Below are positions 9,093 to 17,964 of a stretch of 64,000 nucleotides of DNA, piece by piece. The stretch comes from Pseudomonadales bacterium (GTDB lineage Bacteria; Pseudomonadota; Gammaproteobacteria; Pseudomonadales; Azotimanducaceae). Where the stretch lies: NCBI GenBank assembly GCA_028281885.1, contig JANQJA010000020.1, positions 124,001 through 188,000 of the forward strand, given 5' to 3'. A program made the translations under genes and the position numbers. Positions within the stretch are counted from its first letter, which is position 1. Every line of letters begins with the position of its first letter. The notes beneath the pieces were generated by a model. It was not told the origin of the DNA, made no database searches, and was given only the letters and a program-made list of their open reading frames with translations.

Positions 9093-9716
9093 ATGGCGGA
9101 TCGACATACCTGGGATGAGCGCTACAGCAAGAAGGAGCTGGTTTGGTCCGCAGAGCCGAACCAGGTATTTCATGAACTCGTCAGTGGGCTGACTCCCGGC
9201 GTTGCTCTTGACCTCGGGTGTGGTGAAGGTCGAAATGCAATCTTCCTGGCACAATCCGGCTGGACTGTTCGCGCCATTGATTTTTCCGAGGTTGCCATCG
9301 ACAAGGCGAGGCGTCTTGCGCGCTCGCTGGACATCGAAGTGGAATGGATTGCTGCCGATGTGTGTGAACAGACGTTTGAGCCCGGACACTTCGATCTTGT
9401 GTCGGTTGTCTTTCTGCATACTGGCCAGGCTGAACGCGCTGTCTGGCTGCCACAGGCGATCAATGCTGTTCGGCCCGGCGGCTACTTTCTCTACATTGGT
9501 CACAATCCCTCCAATATCACAGACGGCGTTGGGGGTCCCCAGGATCCGGCGGTGCTGTTGGGGGTGGATTTGCTGCTTGAGGCGCTTGACGGGTTTGAAC
9601 CGATTCGCGCGGAAGTTTATCGCCGCGGTGTCGGTGAAGACCCGGGTCACGGCGAGGTGGCGGGAGAGCAGGCGGTCGCGCTCGACACTGTGGTGCTCGC
9701 ACGTCGAATTGGCTAG
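9093..9716 (+). CDS. Class I SAM-dependent methyltransferase
   Basis: A 207-residue Rossmann methyltransferase. The SAM-binding glycine motif is LDLGCGEGRNAIFLAQSG (about residues 36-53), the acidic loop is IDFSEVAIDKAR, and motif II-like sequence is FDLVSVVFLHT. The N-terminus (DRHTWDERYSKKELVWSAEPN) is typical of TehB-like/UbiE-like small methyltransferases. The substrate is unknown; tellurite or thiol resistance roles are known for relatives but are not shown here. GGAGGG precedes the ATG at 9093. Followed 32 bases later by an unknown gene pair on the same strand. Confidence 0.88.
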   Translation: MADRHTWDERYSKKELVWSAEPNQVFHELVSGLTPGVALDLGCGEGRNAIFLAQSGWTVRAIDFSEVAIDKARRLARSLDIEVEWIAADVCEQTFEPGHFDLVSVVFLHTGQAERAVWLPQAINAVRPGGYFLYIGHNPSNITDGVGGPQDPAVLLGVDLLLEALDGFEPIRAEVYRRGVGEDPGHGEVAGEQAVALDTVVLARRIG

Positions 9717-9748
9717 TCGAAGCGGATCACGGCTGGCAAAATGACGAC

Positions 9749-10108
9749 ATGATCGTCGTTATCGACAAGAAGGTGGTCCGACACCTGGTCGAGACCGGTG
9801 ACGGCCTGCTTGAGATCCCTGTCCGGGTCAGTTTCGAGTACCACATCGAAGACAATCGCTTTGTCGACGGTTCCATGAAGCGCGACTATCTCTACAATCG
9901 ACCCGCAGTCAGAAAGTACTTTCCCAGACTCGATGATGAAGCCCTGGATCGGGATATTGGCGTCACCGTTGATCGATCCCTGGAAGAGGGATTGCGCTAT
10001 GCGGGGCATGTCTCCGGCACCGTTGATCTGTTTTCGGATGATAGTGACGACGTTGAAGACGAGGATGACAGGGAATCGCCAAGGATCCTGTTGCCGGGGG
10101 AAGAATGA
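9749..10108 (+). CDS. Unknown acidic protein, coupled to the next gene
   Basis: A 119-residue soluble protein with a folded-looking first 90 residues and an extremely acidic tail (FSDDSDDVEDEDD) before a short end. No motif is recognised. Its stop overlaps the ATG of the following Cys-rich gene as ATGA (10105-10108), so the two are translationally coupled and probably work together. It lies 32 bases after the methyltransferase gene, so all three may be one operon. No export signal is present. Confidence 0.6.
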   Translation: MIVVIDKKVVRHLVETGDGLLEIPVRVSFEYHIEDNRFVDGSMKRDYLYNRPAVRKYFPRLDDEALDRDIGVTVDRSLEEGLRYAGHVSGTVDLFSDDSDDVEDEDDRESPRILLPGEE

Positions 10109-10509
10109 TGGCCGGCCTTGTCTGCTGGAACTGCGGCGCTTCGGTGGAACATCTGCCGCGACCGATCAGTCGACATGCCAACTGTGAGAAGTGCTTTGAA
10201 GTGCTTCACTGCTGTCGGATGTGTCGGTGGTATGCGCCTGGAAGACCCGGGGATTGTGATCATGATCGGGCCGATCCTCCGGTCGAGAAGGAATCGGCCA
10301 ACTTCTGCGAGCATTTTTCACCGACGAAACGGTCGTTCAGAGAATCTGAAGCTGCGGGCAAGCGGGACGCAAAAAATCGGGCCGATGCATTGTTTGATGA
10401 AGCGCCCGGCGAGGATCTTGATGGCGAGGCCTTGGATAGTGAAGGGGATGGAGCATCCGGGCGGGAAGATCCAGTTCGCTCCCGTCTGGATGATCTGTTC
10501 GACGACTGA
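10105..10509 (+). CDS. Cys-rich putative zinc-binding protein
   Basis: A 134-residue protein whose first 70 residues carry metal-ligand pairs: CWNCG, CEKC, CCRMC, a CDHD block and a CEHF block, suggesting two or three zinc sites. The second half is low-complexity and acidic, ending SRLDDLFDD. Two ATG codons lie in frame at 10105 and 10108; the first overlaps the stop of the preceding gene. The family is not one I can name; it appears as a conserved hypothetical type in gammaproteobacteria. Coupling to the acidic gene upstream is the only functional clue. Confidence 0.6.
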   Translation: MMAGLVCWNCGASVEHLPRPISRHANCEKCFEVLHCCRMCRWYAPGRPGDCDHDRADPPVEKESANFCEHFSPTKRSFRESEAAGKRDAKNRADALFDEAPGEDLDGEALDSEGDGASGREDPVRSRLDDLFDD

Positions 10510-10549
10510 TTCCGTCGGATCAGCCCGTGTCTGTTAGAATCACGCCGCC

Positions 10550-11338
10550 ATGACGAGTGATGAAATAAAAGTGCCACAACCGGAAGCTCGCTTCCTGCCC
10601 TTTGAAGGCAGCGTCAACTTCCGTGATTTCGGCGGCTACGTGACCCGGGACGGACGCCGGGTACGCTGGCGTCGCCTATATCGTTGTGGCGCGTTGGGTT
10701 ATCTGAGCGGACCGGACCATGAGCGCTTCTCTGAACTCGGTATCGGCGTGATCTGTGACCTCAGACGGCACGAAGAGGCCGAGAGGGTTCCAACGCCGTC
10801 ACATGCACCCTTTGACTGTCGTCAGCATATTCCGATTGCGCCCGGCAGTAATGCCATGCTGTGGGAAAGTCTGAATAACGATACCCACGTGGTCCATGAT
10901 CGGGTGCAGACCATGACCTCTATTACTCGCGAAATTGCGCGTGACCACATGGGCGCGTATCAGCGACTGTTCGCATACTTGATTGAAACGGATGACGCTT
11001 TCCTCCTGCATTGCTCCGCTGGCAAGGACCGGACCGGATTTGGCGTCGCCTTGATTCTCTCCGCGCTGGGTGTGGATGAGGACACGATACTCAAGGACTA
11101 TCTACTGACCAACGAGGCCGAATGTCTATTTCGACTGATGGGAGGAAGGCTTCGTCAGAACCACCGCGTGATCGATGACGAAAGTCTCCGCGCTGTTGTC
11201 GGAGTTCGCGCGGAATATCTGCTCGCAGCGTTTGACGAGGTCAATACCCGCCATGGGTCGATCGACAACTACCTGAAAGCCATTGGTGTCGACCAGACAG
11301 CGCGCAGGAAACTGCAGGACCGTCTGCTGGAAGCCTAG
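10550..11338 (+). CDS. Tyrosine/serine protein phosphatase, PTP-like
   Basis: A 262-residue phosphatase with the P-loop HCSAGKDRTGFGVAL (Cys nucleophile and Arg) near residues 149-163 and the N-terminal NFRDFGGY motif typical of bacterial PTPLP/LipA-type dual-specificity or phosphoinositide phosphatases. The acid loop is not obvious. The frame starts at ATG 10550 with no Shine-Dalgarno; a TAGAAT hexamer lies about 16 bases upstream, so the message may be nearly leaderless. The gene is convergent with the MFS gene, and the two stops share a palindromic CTAG (11335-11338). Confidence 0.9.
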   Translation: MTSDEIKVPQPEARFLPFEGSVNFRDFGGYVTRDGRRVRWRRLYRCGALGYLSGPDHERFSELGIGVICDLRRHEEAERVPTPSHAPFDCRQHIPIAPGSNAMLWESLNNDTHVVHDRVQTMTSITREIARDHMGAYQRLFAYLIETDDAFLLHCSAGKDRTGFGVALILSALGVDEDTILKDYLLTNEAECLFRLMGGRLRQNHRVIDDESLRAVVGVRAEYLLAAFDEVNTRHGSIDNYLKAIGVDQTARRKLQDRLLEA

Positions 11339-12567
11339 CTTGCCAGCCGCGGCGATTGGTAGCGCCAGACCTGGCTCCCGCTAACGCCAAACGTAAACAG
11401 CACGATTGAAATTGCAATCGCGGGGATCAGCGCGTTGAGTGTACCGAAGGCTTCGATAATAAAGCCCAGTATCAGCGCGCCAACTGGCATGGTGCCCATC
11501 ATTCCCAGCGAGAATACGGACAGGATGCGACCTCGGAATTGTGGTGATGCAGACTCCTGAACGATGGTTCGCGCGAGGGTGGTCGTTACACCCATGTTCA
11601 TTCCCCAGGCGAAAACGACAAACATGAATATCCACAATGGTGGACCTATCCATAGTAGCGCAACGACGACAGCACGAGTCAGTTGCATGGCGAGGAACAC
11701 CCGCCCGGGCCTGTTGAAAGGCATGAGTTTCAGCATCAGGAAGTTCGACAGGGCAGCGCCGGCATAGAAAACCATCATGATGATGGCGAGGCTGAGTGCA
11801 TTGCCCTCGTAGACCCGTTTCACGATAAACGGCGTTACCGTCACGAAGGCGCCGGCGTTGAAGATGCCGGAAGCCATGCTAATAGAAAGCGTCTGCAGGA
11901 TGGTCTTGTTTTCATAGGTGGCGCGTAGTCCTATCCCGACAACTTTCCAGAGGGGCTGATCTGCCTCGGTGGTCGCGCTGATTTCAGGAGAAATGCGTCG
12001 AACCATAAAAGCACCGATCAGAAAGCAGATCCCCTGGGTTGCGAGCACCGGGATCACGCCGATGGTTTCCATCTGCCCTGCCAGGCCCAGCCCGATAATC
12101 TGCATCATGAAACCGATGGCCGTCGACGACGAAACGCCGCGTTGTACGTCGTTGACAGCCACTCGATTGAGAATCGATTGTTGTGCGGGATTGGTGAATG
12201 AGTTCACTGTACTCATGCCGACGCCAAACAGGGCCACGGTCCAGATGTTCAGCGCGTTGAGTCCGGTTGCGGCAGCGAGAAATAACGGGATGAGCCAGGC
12301 ACAGAAGTACGCGCGCATCAGCAGCGTTCGCGGATCGACCCGATCAGCCGTGGCACCGCCGATCAGCATGAAGAAGATGCCGGGTATGCCGATGACCGCC
12401 TGCACCAGGCCAACTCGGTCCGCGGGTAGTAACAGGATGCCCACCAGCAGCCAGCTGATTAGCAACTGCTGCATTGAATTGGCGACGCCGGTAAAGGCAT
12501 TGACGCCGAGGTAAGCCCGGAAGCCGGGTCGCTGAAACAGCGCTTTGCCAGCCTCAGTCTGGTTCAT
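11335..12567 (-). CDS. MFS exporter, EntS/MFS_3-like
   Basis: A 410-residue major facilitator protein with about twelve hydrophobic segments. The N-terminus (ALFQRPGFRAYLGVNAFTGV) and loop motif GGATADRVDPRTLLM match drug/siderophore exporters of the enterobactin-exporter type. Start chosen at ATG 12567 (MNQTEAGK), where similarity to the family should begin; the open frame begins 33 bases earlier. Substrate unknown. It is followed upstream by a second, unrelated MFS gene on the same strand; 85 bases separate them. Confidence 0.87.
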   Translation of the reverse strand: MNQTEAGKALFQRPGFRAYLGVNAFTGVANSMQQLLISWLLVGILLLPADRVGLVQAVIGIPGIFFMLIGGATADRVDPRTLLMRAYFCAWLIPLFLAAATGLNALNIWTVALFGVGMSTVNSFTNPAQQSILNRVAVNDVQRGVSSSTAIGFMMQIIGLGLAGQMETIGVIPVLATQGICFLIGAFMVRRISPEISATTEADQPLWKVVGIGLRATYENKTILQTLSISMASGIFNAGAFVTVTPFIVKRVYEGNALSLAIIMMVFYAGAALSNFLMLKLMPFNRPGRVFLAMQLTRAVVVALLWIGPPLWIFMFVVFAWGMNMGVTTTLARTIVQESASPQFRGRILSVFSLGMMGTMPVGALILGFIIEAFGTLNALIPAIAISIVLFTFGVSGSQVWRYQSPRLAS

Positions 12568-12652
12568 GCGGTACGGGGATCCTGCGAATCGACAGCGCAT
12601 CGATCATAGCACGGGCCCTGACAGCAGTTTGGTGACCGCTGCCCGGGCGGGG

Positions 12653-13864
12653 CTAGACCGCGTCAGAAGATCGCGCGGCCAGATGTTTCAGCCGGAAACC
12701 GGCGACGGCCAGCAGCAGGGTGACGCTGGTCAGTAGATACAGGCTCGCGCTAAACCCGTGGGTCAGGTCATACAGGAAGCCGATGGAAAGTGGCCCGAGC
12801 ATGCCGCCGACTTCCGCGGCCGAGAAGAACATACCGCTGGCGACGCCCGCATAACGCTCACCGATGCCCGGGAGTTCCACCAGCGTGAGGACCAATACGG
12901 TCATCAGTGAGGAACGGGCGATGCCCTGGAGAATCAAACCGCTGAACATCAGCGGCTCAGCCTCGAACTGCAATAACAGGCTGGCGCCCGCAGCGGAGAG
13001 GCACAGGCCAATCAGGATATAAAAGCGTCGGCCGGGTGTGGCAAGGCGAGGGATCAATAGTGAACCGATCAGGCCGATCACGGTTGGGATGGCAGCCCAG
13101 TAGCCTGCTTCAACGATGGTGAGTCCGGAGGTGTGCAAGAGCTCCGGCAACCAGTTGTTGAGGCCGTGGTTAAACATGAACACACCCACGCTCATGGCCA
13201 GCAAGAGGATGACCGCCGGCTGCCGGATCAGTTTGCCCATCACCTCAAGTTGAGGTCGCTTTGATTCTCCCTGGGACGGTGGTTCGGGCGATCTCAGACT
13301 GGATATCGTCAGCCAGGTGATGGCCGCGATGGCAGCGGTACCGGACCAGAGAAACATCACATGACGCCAGGAACCGAGGAACGGCAGCAGGAAGGAGTGA
13401 GTCAGGGTCAGAGAAACGATCCCGCCAAGGCTTGGACCTGTCATGTAGATACCCATCGCTAGGCCGCGGGATGAACCGGTAAAGCAGCCGGCGATCACCT
13501 TGGGTGCGCCGGCGGAGATGATGGGTCCCCCGAGCCCGAACAGCATGACCGCGAGCAGCAGCTCGACATAGCTCGTGGCGATTCCCCTTACCATGGCCGA
13601 CGACGCAATGATCAGGCCGCCGAGCGTCAGGGCGACACGTGGACCGAGCCGATCCAACAACATGCCGCAGGGGATAGCTGAAAAGATATAAACAAGTTGC
13701 CAGGCGCCCATGATGCTGCCCATGGCGGCGTGGGTAAGACTGAGGTCCGATTCGATGACGCCAACAAGCGGGGCAATACTGGTGACGACCAGCGCGAAGG
13801 TGCCGTAAAGAAACCAGACGCCGAACAGCAGCAGCCACCGATGTGGTGAAACATGTGAATTCAT
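12653..13864 (-). CDS. MFS transporter, nitrate/cyanate-permease-like
   Basis: A 403-residue major facilitator protein with about twelve transmembrane helices. The loop after helix 2 reads GMLLDRLGPRVALTLGGL, the MFS signature. Overall order resembles CynX/NarK-like members (MGAWQLVYIFSAIPCGMLLD). The ATG at 13864 is preceded by AAGGAA; the open frame extends to 13969 into thymidine-kinase coding sequence, which I reject as the start. It lies 22 bases downstream of tdk on the same strand and is probably cotranscribed; a nucleoside or anion substrate is possible but unproven. Confidence 0.85.
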   Translation of the reverse strand: MNSHVSPHRWLLLFGVWFLYGTFALVVTSIAPLVGVIESDLSLTHAAMGSIMGAWQLVYIFSAIPCGMLLDRLGPRVALTLGGLIIASSAMVRGIATSYVELLLAVMLFGLGGPIISAGAPKVIAGCFTGSSRGLAMGIYMTGPSLGGIVSLTLTHSFLLPFLGSWRHVMFLWSGTAAIAAITWLTISSLRSPEPPSQGESKRPQLEVMGKLIRQPAVILLLAMSVGVFMFNHGLNNWLPELLHTSGLTIVEAGYWAAIPTVIGLIGSLLIPRLATPGRRFYILIGLCLSAAGASLLLQFEAEPLMFSGLILQGIARSSLMTVLVLTLVELPGIGERYAGVASGMFFSAAEVGGMLGPLSIGFLYDLTHGFSASLYLLTSVTLLLAVAGFRLKHLAARSSDAV

Positions 13865-13886
13865 GTAGAGGAATTTCCTTGCGGCA

Positions 13887-14474
13887 TTAAGAATCAGGAT
13901 CGCGCCCGTTGTGGAAGGCTGCCATGAAATGCTGCCGGCAAACCGAGACATAGCGCTCGTTACCGCCAATCGCGACCTGATCGCCGCTGCGTATCACTTC
14001 CCCGGCACTATCGAGCCTAAGTACCATCGTGGCCTTGCGGCCACAGCGACAGATCGCCTTGATTTCATGCAGGTTGTCAGCGAGCGCGAGCAGATATTGG
14101 CTGCCTTCGAACGGCCCGCCGGTAAAGTCGGTTCGCAGCCCAAACGTCAAAACGGAAATATCCATCTCATCGCAGACGCGGCACAGTTGGAGTACCTGAT
14201 CTCGGGTCAGGAACTGAGCTTCATCGACCATGACGCATTCGACACTGTCAGTCTGTTGGATGAGGTCAAACAGGTCGGTGGTTGTGTCAAACGTTTGAGC
14301 GGGTGCGGTCAGCCCAATGCGCGAGGTGATTTGCCCGACTTCGTAGCGGTTGTCCAGCAGGGGCGCGAGTAACAGCGTATTCATGCCTCGCTCGCGATAG
14401 TTATGACTCGATTGCAGCAGGGTAGTAGTCTTTCCCGCATTCATTGAGGAATAGTAAAAGTACAGCTTTGCCAT
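13887..14474 (-). CDS. tdk: Thymidine kinase
   Basis: Type II thymidine kinase of 195 residues that phosphorylates thymidine for salvage. Seen: Walker A ([13 protein letters not shown], residues 9-21), the DEAQF Walker B/catalytic Glu motif, the lasso-domain zinc ligands CRCGRKA and a later Cys-x-x-x-His (VCRQH), and the thymidine-binding loop near YVSVCRQHF. Length and order are canonical. It sits upstream of an MFS gene in a likely two-gene unit; a small ORF with a strong ribosome binding site lies 153 bases upstream on the same strand. Confidence 0.97.
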   Translation of the reverse strand: MAKLYFYYSSMNAGKTTTLLQSSHNYRERGMNTLLLAPLLDNRYEVGQITSRIGLTAPAQTFDTTTDLFDLIQQTDSVECVMVDEAQFLTRDQVLQLCRVCDEMDISVLTFGLRTDFTGGPFEGSQYLLALADNLHEIKAICRCGRKATMVLRLDSAGEVIRSGDQVAIGGNERYVSVCRQHFMAAFHNGRDPDS

Positions 14475-14627
14475 CAGGACTCCGAATCTGATGACGTAGT
14501 GTACCTTTCCCGACGCGTTGGGTCGCGTCCGTGAGTCGCGCCTGGTTGATCACTGCGCGAAGTGCGCGTTTAGCATTGCAGAGTCCGGCTCGATGTTGTC
14601 CGACCGTGAAGGTGACTGACGGGGTGG

Positions 14628-14753
14628 TTAAGCCGTGAGGTAGAACCGTGAACCCGGTGTGACGACAGAAGTCAGGTTCGCCCAGGTTCCTTGGTTGAAA
14701 TAGTTGAAAAGTTGAAACTCGGCGTTGGAAACATTGTTGAATCTCACCGTCAT
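14628..14753 (-). CDS. Putative 41-residue protein with strong RBS
   Basis: A short frame between tdk and the GMC gene, found by reading the gap. Its ATG at 14753 is preceded by AGGAGGT at 14757-14763, one of the best Shine-Dalgarno sites in the window. The product starts MTVRFNNVSNAEFQLF and ends in PGSRFYLTA; alternating hydrophobic and polar residues suggest a small beta-sheet protein, loosely like single-sheet pieces of VHL- or thaumatin-like beta sandwiches. No signal peptide. A run of three GTTGAAA units on the plus strand (14694-14717) is simply its Phe-Gln-Leu-Phe-Asn-Tyr-Phe-Asn coding. It may be a full gene or the surviving start of a longer one. Confidence 0.5.
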   Translation of the reverse strand: MTVRFNNVSNAEFQLFNYFNQGTWANLTSVVTPGSRFYLTA

Positions 14754-14876
14754 CAGACCTCCTGATCTAAAAGGGGTGTTTGAATATCATGCGGGGCGCC
14801 TATCATGAGGCGTGGATGAGGATTGCGTTAACGGCGCCGGGCGCGAAGAATAGCGCAACGGTCATTGGGAGGCGGT

Positions 14877-16469
14877 ATGGTTGATTACATCATCATCGGC
14901 GCGGGTTCTGCAGGTTGCGTCCTGGCCAATCGGTTATCGGCCGATCCGGCTGTGCGAGTGCTGTTGCTTGAAGCGGGCAAGCGCGACACCAGTCCGTTTA
15001 TTCACATGCCCGCTGGTGTTGCCCAGCTCATCAAGGGCAGCGCCTACAACTGGGGATTTGAGACGGCGCCCGAGCCCGAACTCGAGAATCGTCGACTGTT
15101 CTGGCCTCGTGGCAAGGGACTGGGTGGCTCCAGTTCCATTAACGGCATGATCTATATTCGCGGCCATGCGAGGGACTATGACCACTGGCGTCAACTGGGG
15201 AACGAAGGCTGGAGCTATGACGAGGTGCTGCCGTATTTCCGTCGCTCGATAAACCAGGAACGTGGTGAGGACAACTATCATGGTGTCGGCGGACCGCTCA
15301 ATGTGAAGGACTCGAACGCCTCGCTTGAGACCCATCAGCGGTTTATCGATGCGGGGCAGAAGGCAGGGTATCCTTTCAATCCTGACTTTAATGGTGCAGA
15401 CCAGGAAGGCGTGGGCCCCTACCAGGTCACCAAGATCGGAACCCAGCGTTGTAGTGCGGCGAGAGCCTACCTGACACCGATTGTGGATCGCCCCAATCTG
15501 ACCGTTGAAACCGGTGCGAGAACCACCCGAATCCTGCTGGAAGGCAAGCGCGCAGTAGGCGTTGAATACGAGGTGGGTAATCAGCGCAGGACGGCCATGG
15601 CGGAGCGGGAGGTGCTGCTAAGTGCGGGTGCTGTTCAGTCACCGCAACTGCTACAGCTGTCGGGCATTGGTGATCCGGAGATGCTGACGGCTGTCGGTGT
15701 CGATGTCCATCACGCGCTCGCCGGCGTCGGCAGGAATTTACAGGACCATCTTGATGTCGTGGTTCAGTATCACTGTACCGACCCAAACATGTCCCTGCAG
15801 AAACAGGCCCGCAAGTGGAAGCTTCCTTTCATTCTGTTGCAGTATCTGATGTTCAAAAGTGGTCCCAGTACGGAAAATCCACTCGAGGCGGGCGGTTTCG
15901 TCAAGAGTCGGCCGGACCTGGCACTACCGGATCTGCAGCTTCATTTCATTCCGGCCTTCATGATAGATCATGGGCGAACCATGGAGTCGAAGCCTGGTCT
16001 CTGTATCCATGTGTGTCAGTTGCGCCCGGAAAGTCGCGGCGAGATCAGGCTCGCATCCGCTGACCCCAAGGCTGATCCGGTCATTGCGCCACACTACCTG
16101 ACGGCAAGCCCGGATCTCCAGGTGATGATTGAGGGTGTGCGGATCGCACGGAAAATCTTTCAGACGGATCCGTTCAGCGATTTCCTGGGCGAAGAGTACG
16201 AAACCAGCCGCGGCGCGGAGAACGACGAGGAAATTGAGGGGTTCGTCAGGCGCACGGCAGAGACAATCTATCATCCGGTAGGCACCTGCAAGATGGGGCA
16301 CGATGATCTTGCGGTAGTGGATGCGAGGCTCCGTGTTCGGGGCATTGAACGGCTTCGTGTGGTCGATGCCTCGATCATGCCGACCCTGGTGGGTGGCAAC
16401 ACCAATGCGCCAGCCATCATGATTGCCGAGAAGGCCGCCGACATGATCGTGGCGGATAGCGCCGCTTAG
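14877..16469 (+). CDS. GMC oxidoreductase, choline/alcohol dehydrogenase-like
   Basis: FAD-dependent GMC enzyme of 530 residues oxidising an alcohol or similar substrate. Dinucleotide motif IIGAGSAGCVLANRL at the N-terminus, GMC signature 1 (GKGLGGSSSINGMIYIRG), signature 2 (SAGAVQSPQLLQLSGIG), and the active-site His segment YHPVGTCKMG are all present, with the closing NTNAPAIMIAEKAADMI. ATG 14877 is preceded by GGGAGG at ideal distance; an earlier TTG in frame is rejected. Substrate class is close to BetA/AlkJ-type enzymes but cannot be fixed. Its stop is two bases from the convergent FAD gene. Confidence 0.93.
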   Translation: MVDYIIIGAGSAGCVLANRLSADPAVRVLLLEAGKRDTSPFIHMPAGVAQLIKGSAYNWGFETAPEPELENRRLFWPRGKGLGGSSSINGMIYIRGHARDYDHWRQLGNEGWSYDEVLPYFRRSINQERGEDNYHGVGGPLNVKDSNASLETHQRFIDAGQKAGYPFNPDFNGADQEGVGPYQVTKIGTQRCSAARAYLTPIVDRPNLTVETGARTTRILLEGKRAVGVEYEVGNQRRTAMAEREVLLSAGAVQSPQLLQLSGIGDPEMLTAVGVDVHHALAGVGRNLQDHLDVVVQYHCTDPNMSLQKQARKWKLPFILLQYLMFKSGPSTENPLEAGGFVKSRPDLALPDLQLHFIPAFMIDHGRTMESKPGLCIHVCQLRPESRGEIRLASADPKADPVIAPHYLTASPDLQVMIEGVRIARKIFQTDPFSDFLGEEYETSRGAENDEEIEGFVRRTAETIYHPVGTCKMGHDDLAVVDARLRVRGIERLRVVDASIMPTLVGGNTNAPAIMIAEKAADMIVADSAA

Positions 16470-16471
16470 AT

Positions 16472-17956
16472 TCAGGCGGCGTCCTGGTGACCCGCCTGAT
16501 GGGACAGGCTGCGAAGCAGTGCATCCCGATCGGGCCCGCGTTGTAATCTGGATTGTGCGTTCCGGCGTCTACCTCGCAAAAGGTAGCGCAGGAGTGTCAG
16601 TTGTACTCGCCATTCTTTGACGAAGGCGCCCGGCCGCTCCAGCAGGTTGAACGAGCGCATTGCGCCACGAAACACGTGCAGGTTCTCTCGTGCCGCGGCG
16701 GACAGTGCGTCCGCGAGCGCGAGCCGAAACCAGCGTCGTAACGATCGGGCGCTTGGGGTGATCTCTCCGGACAGGATTGACCGGGCCCGCTGCAGGCCGC
16801 GGATATCCTCACGGATGCTGATCTCGAAGATGGGACGCAACACCTCACCGGAACGGGTGGCGTAGCGTTTTGCCCGAACCACCGGATCGGTACTGCTATC
16901 GATGGCGTCTGCAAGCAGCAGGGACTGCATGATACTGGTCGAGCAACCGCGACCGTAAAGCGGATTGGTGTGCATCGCCGCGTCGCCGACGGCGAAATAG
17001 TTGAGTGCAAACGGTTTGCCCCCGACCATGAAGTCGGTCCAGTGACTGCGAATACCCGCAAACCCGAAAGGCTCTGTTGTTGGCGCCACGCGGCCCTCGT
17101 CGATCCAGCGGGCGAGTCCCGGAATCTGGCGGCAGATGGCATTGAATTTTTCTCCGTCGCGCACCGCAGCGCGTAGTTCAGCATCGGTTTCAAGGATGCA
17201 CAGGATGGTGGCGAAGTGGCCGTTGTCACCGGGAAACAGGCCGTATTTGAGATAACCCAGGTCACCCGTGCTGCGCTCGTCCGGGTCCCGTGGCGGCTCG
17301 GTCATGCCTGGTTTTAACTGAAAGTGGCGGGTGTAGTAGACGATGCTGGTATCATGTTCTTCCCGGTTCAGCCTGCCGCCGCTGGCCTCCAGCCACGCTT
17401 TCAGGGGGCTTCGCCTGCCGCCTGCGTCAATCACGATATCGGCGGTAACCTGTTCGTCCCCGGCGAGGGTCAGCCCCCGTGCCAAAACGAATTTACCCTT
17501 CTGTTCGGTGATGATGCCGATGACGTTGGTGCGCGCGCGGATGCTGATGTTGGGTTGTGCCTCTGTATATCGCCGCAGCACCATCTCGAAGGTAGCGCGC
17601 CGGCACAACAACAGCCAGATTCGTTCGTCGCCGGGTGCAAAGGTATATGTATCGGCGAGTTTCGATGGCAGCAGATCCTCGAAACTGAGCCGTCTTGCGC
17701 CGGCGGCGATGCATTCGTCGATCAGCTCCGGGAAGTGTTTTGCAAGGCGGCTGGTCATGGCAGCGAGAAACGCGTGGGGGTGGCGGAACTGGGCGACGCC
17801 TCGACGGTTCCAGTGAAAGAAGATATCGTCCGGCCCTCCCTCGGGCAGCCTGCCATCGCGTTCGAGGATCGTCACCCGGTGCCCTGCACGCGCCAGCGCG
17901 AGACCGGTCACCAGCCCGGCGATGCCGGCGCCAACGATGACAATCTCGTCAGGCAT
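16472..17956 (-). CDS. FAD-dependent monooxygenase/oxidoreductase
   Basis: A 494-residue flavoprotein. It begins with a Rossmann motif VIVGAGIAGLVTGLALARAG and ERDGRLPEGG, and carries the GD motif of aromatic hydroxylases/epoxidases (AVGDAAMHTNPLYGRGCS, about residues 325-342). The fold is that of p-hydroxybenzoate hydroxylase relatives such as squalene or polyether epoxidases and geranylgeranyl reductases; the substrate is unknown. The start at ATG 17956 is eight bases after the stop of the acyl-CoA synthetase gene, so the two form an operon and the substrate may be an acyl-CoA or lipid. Confidence 0.85.
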   Translation of the reverse strand: MPDEIVIVGAGIAGLVTGLALARAGHRVTILERDGRLPEGGPDDIFFHWNRRGVAQFRHPHAFLAAMTSRLAKHFPELIDECIAAGARRLSFEDLLPSKLADTYTFAPGDERIWLLLCRRATFEMVLRRYTEAQPNISIRARTNVIGIITEQKGKFVLARGLTLAGDEQVTADIVIDAGGRRSPLKAWLEASGGRLNREEHDTSIVYYTRHFQLKPGMTEPPRDPDERSTGDLGYLKYGLFPGDNGHFATILCILETDAELRAAVRDGEKFNAICRQIPGLARWIDEGRVAPTTEPFGFAGIRSHWTDFMVGGKPFALNYFAVGDAAMHTNPLYGRGCSTSIMQSLLLADAIDSSTDPVVRAKRYATRSGEVLRPIFEISIREDIRGLQRARSILSGEITPSARSLRRWFRLALADALSAAARENLHVFRGAMRSFNLLERPGAFVKEWRVQLTLLRYLLRGRRRNAQSRLQRGPDRDALLRSLSHQAGHQDAA

Positions 17957-17964
17957 GGGCAGGC

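Noticed and set aside
8982-9650. 222-residue minus-strand frame
   Set aside because: Opposite a clear methyltransferase; no ribosome site or family words.
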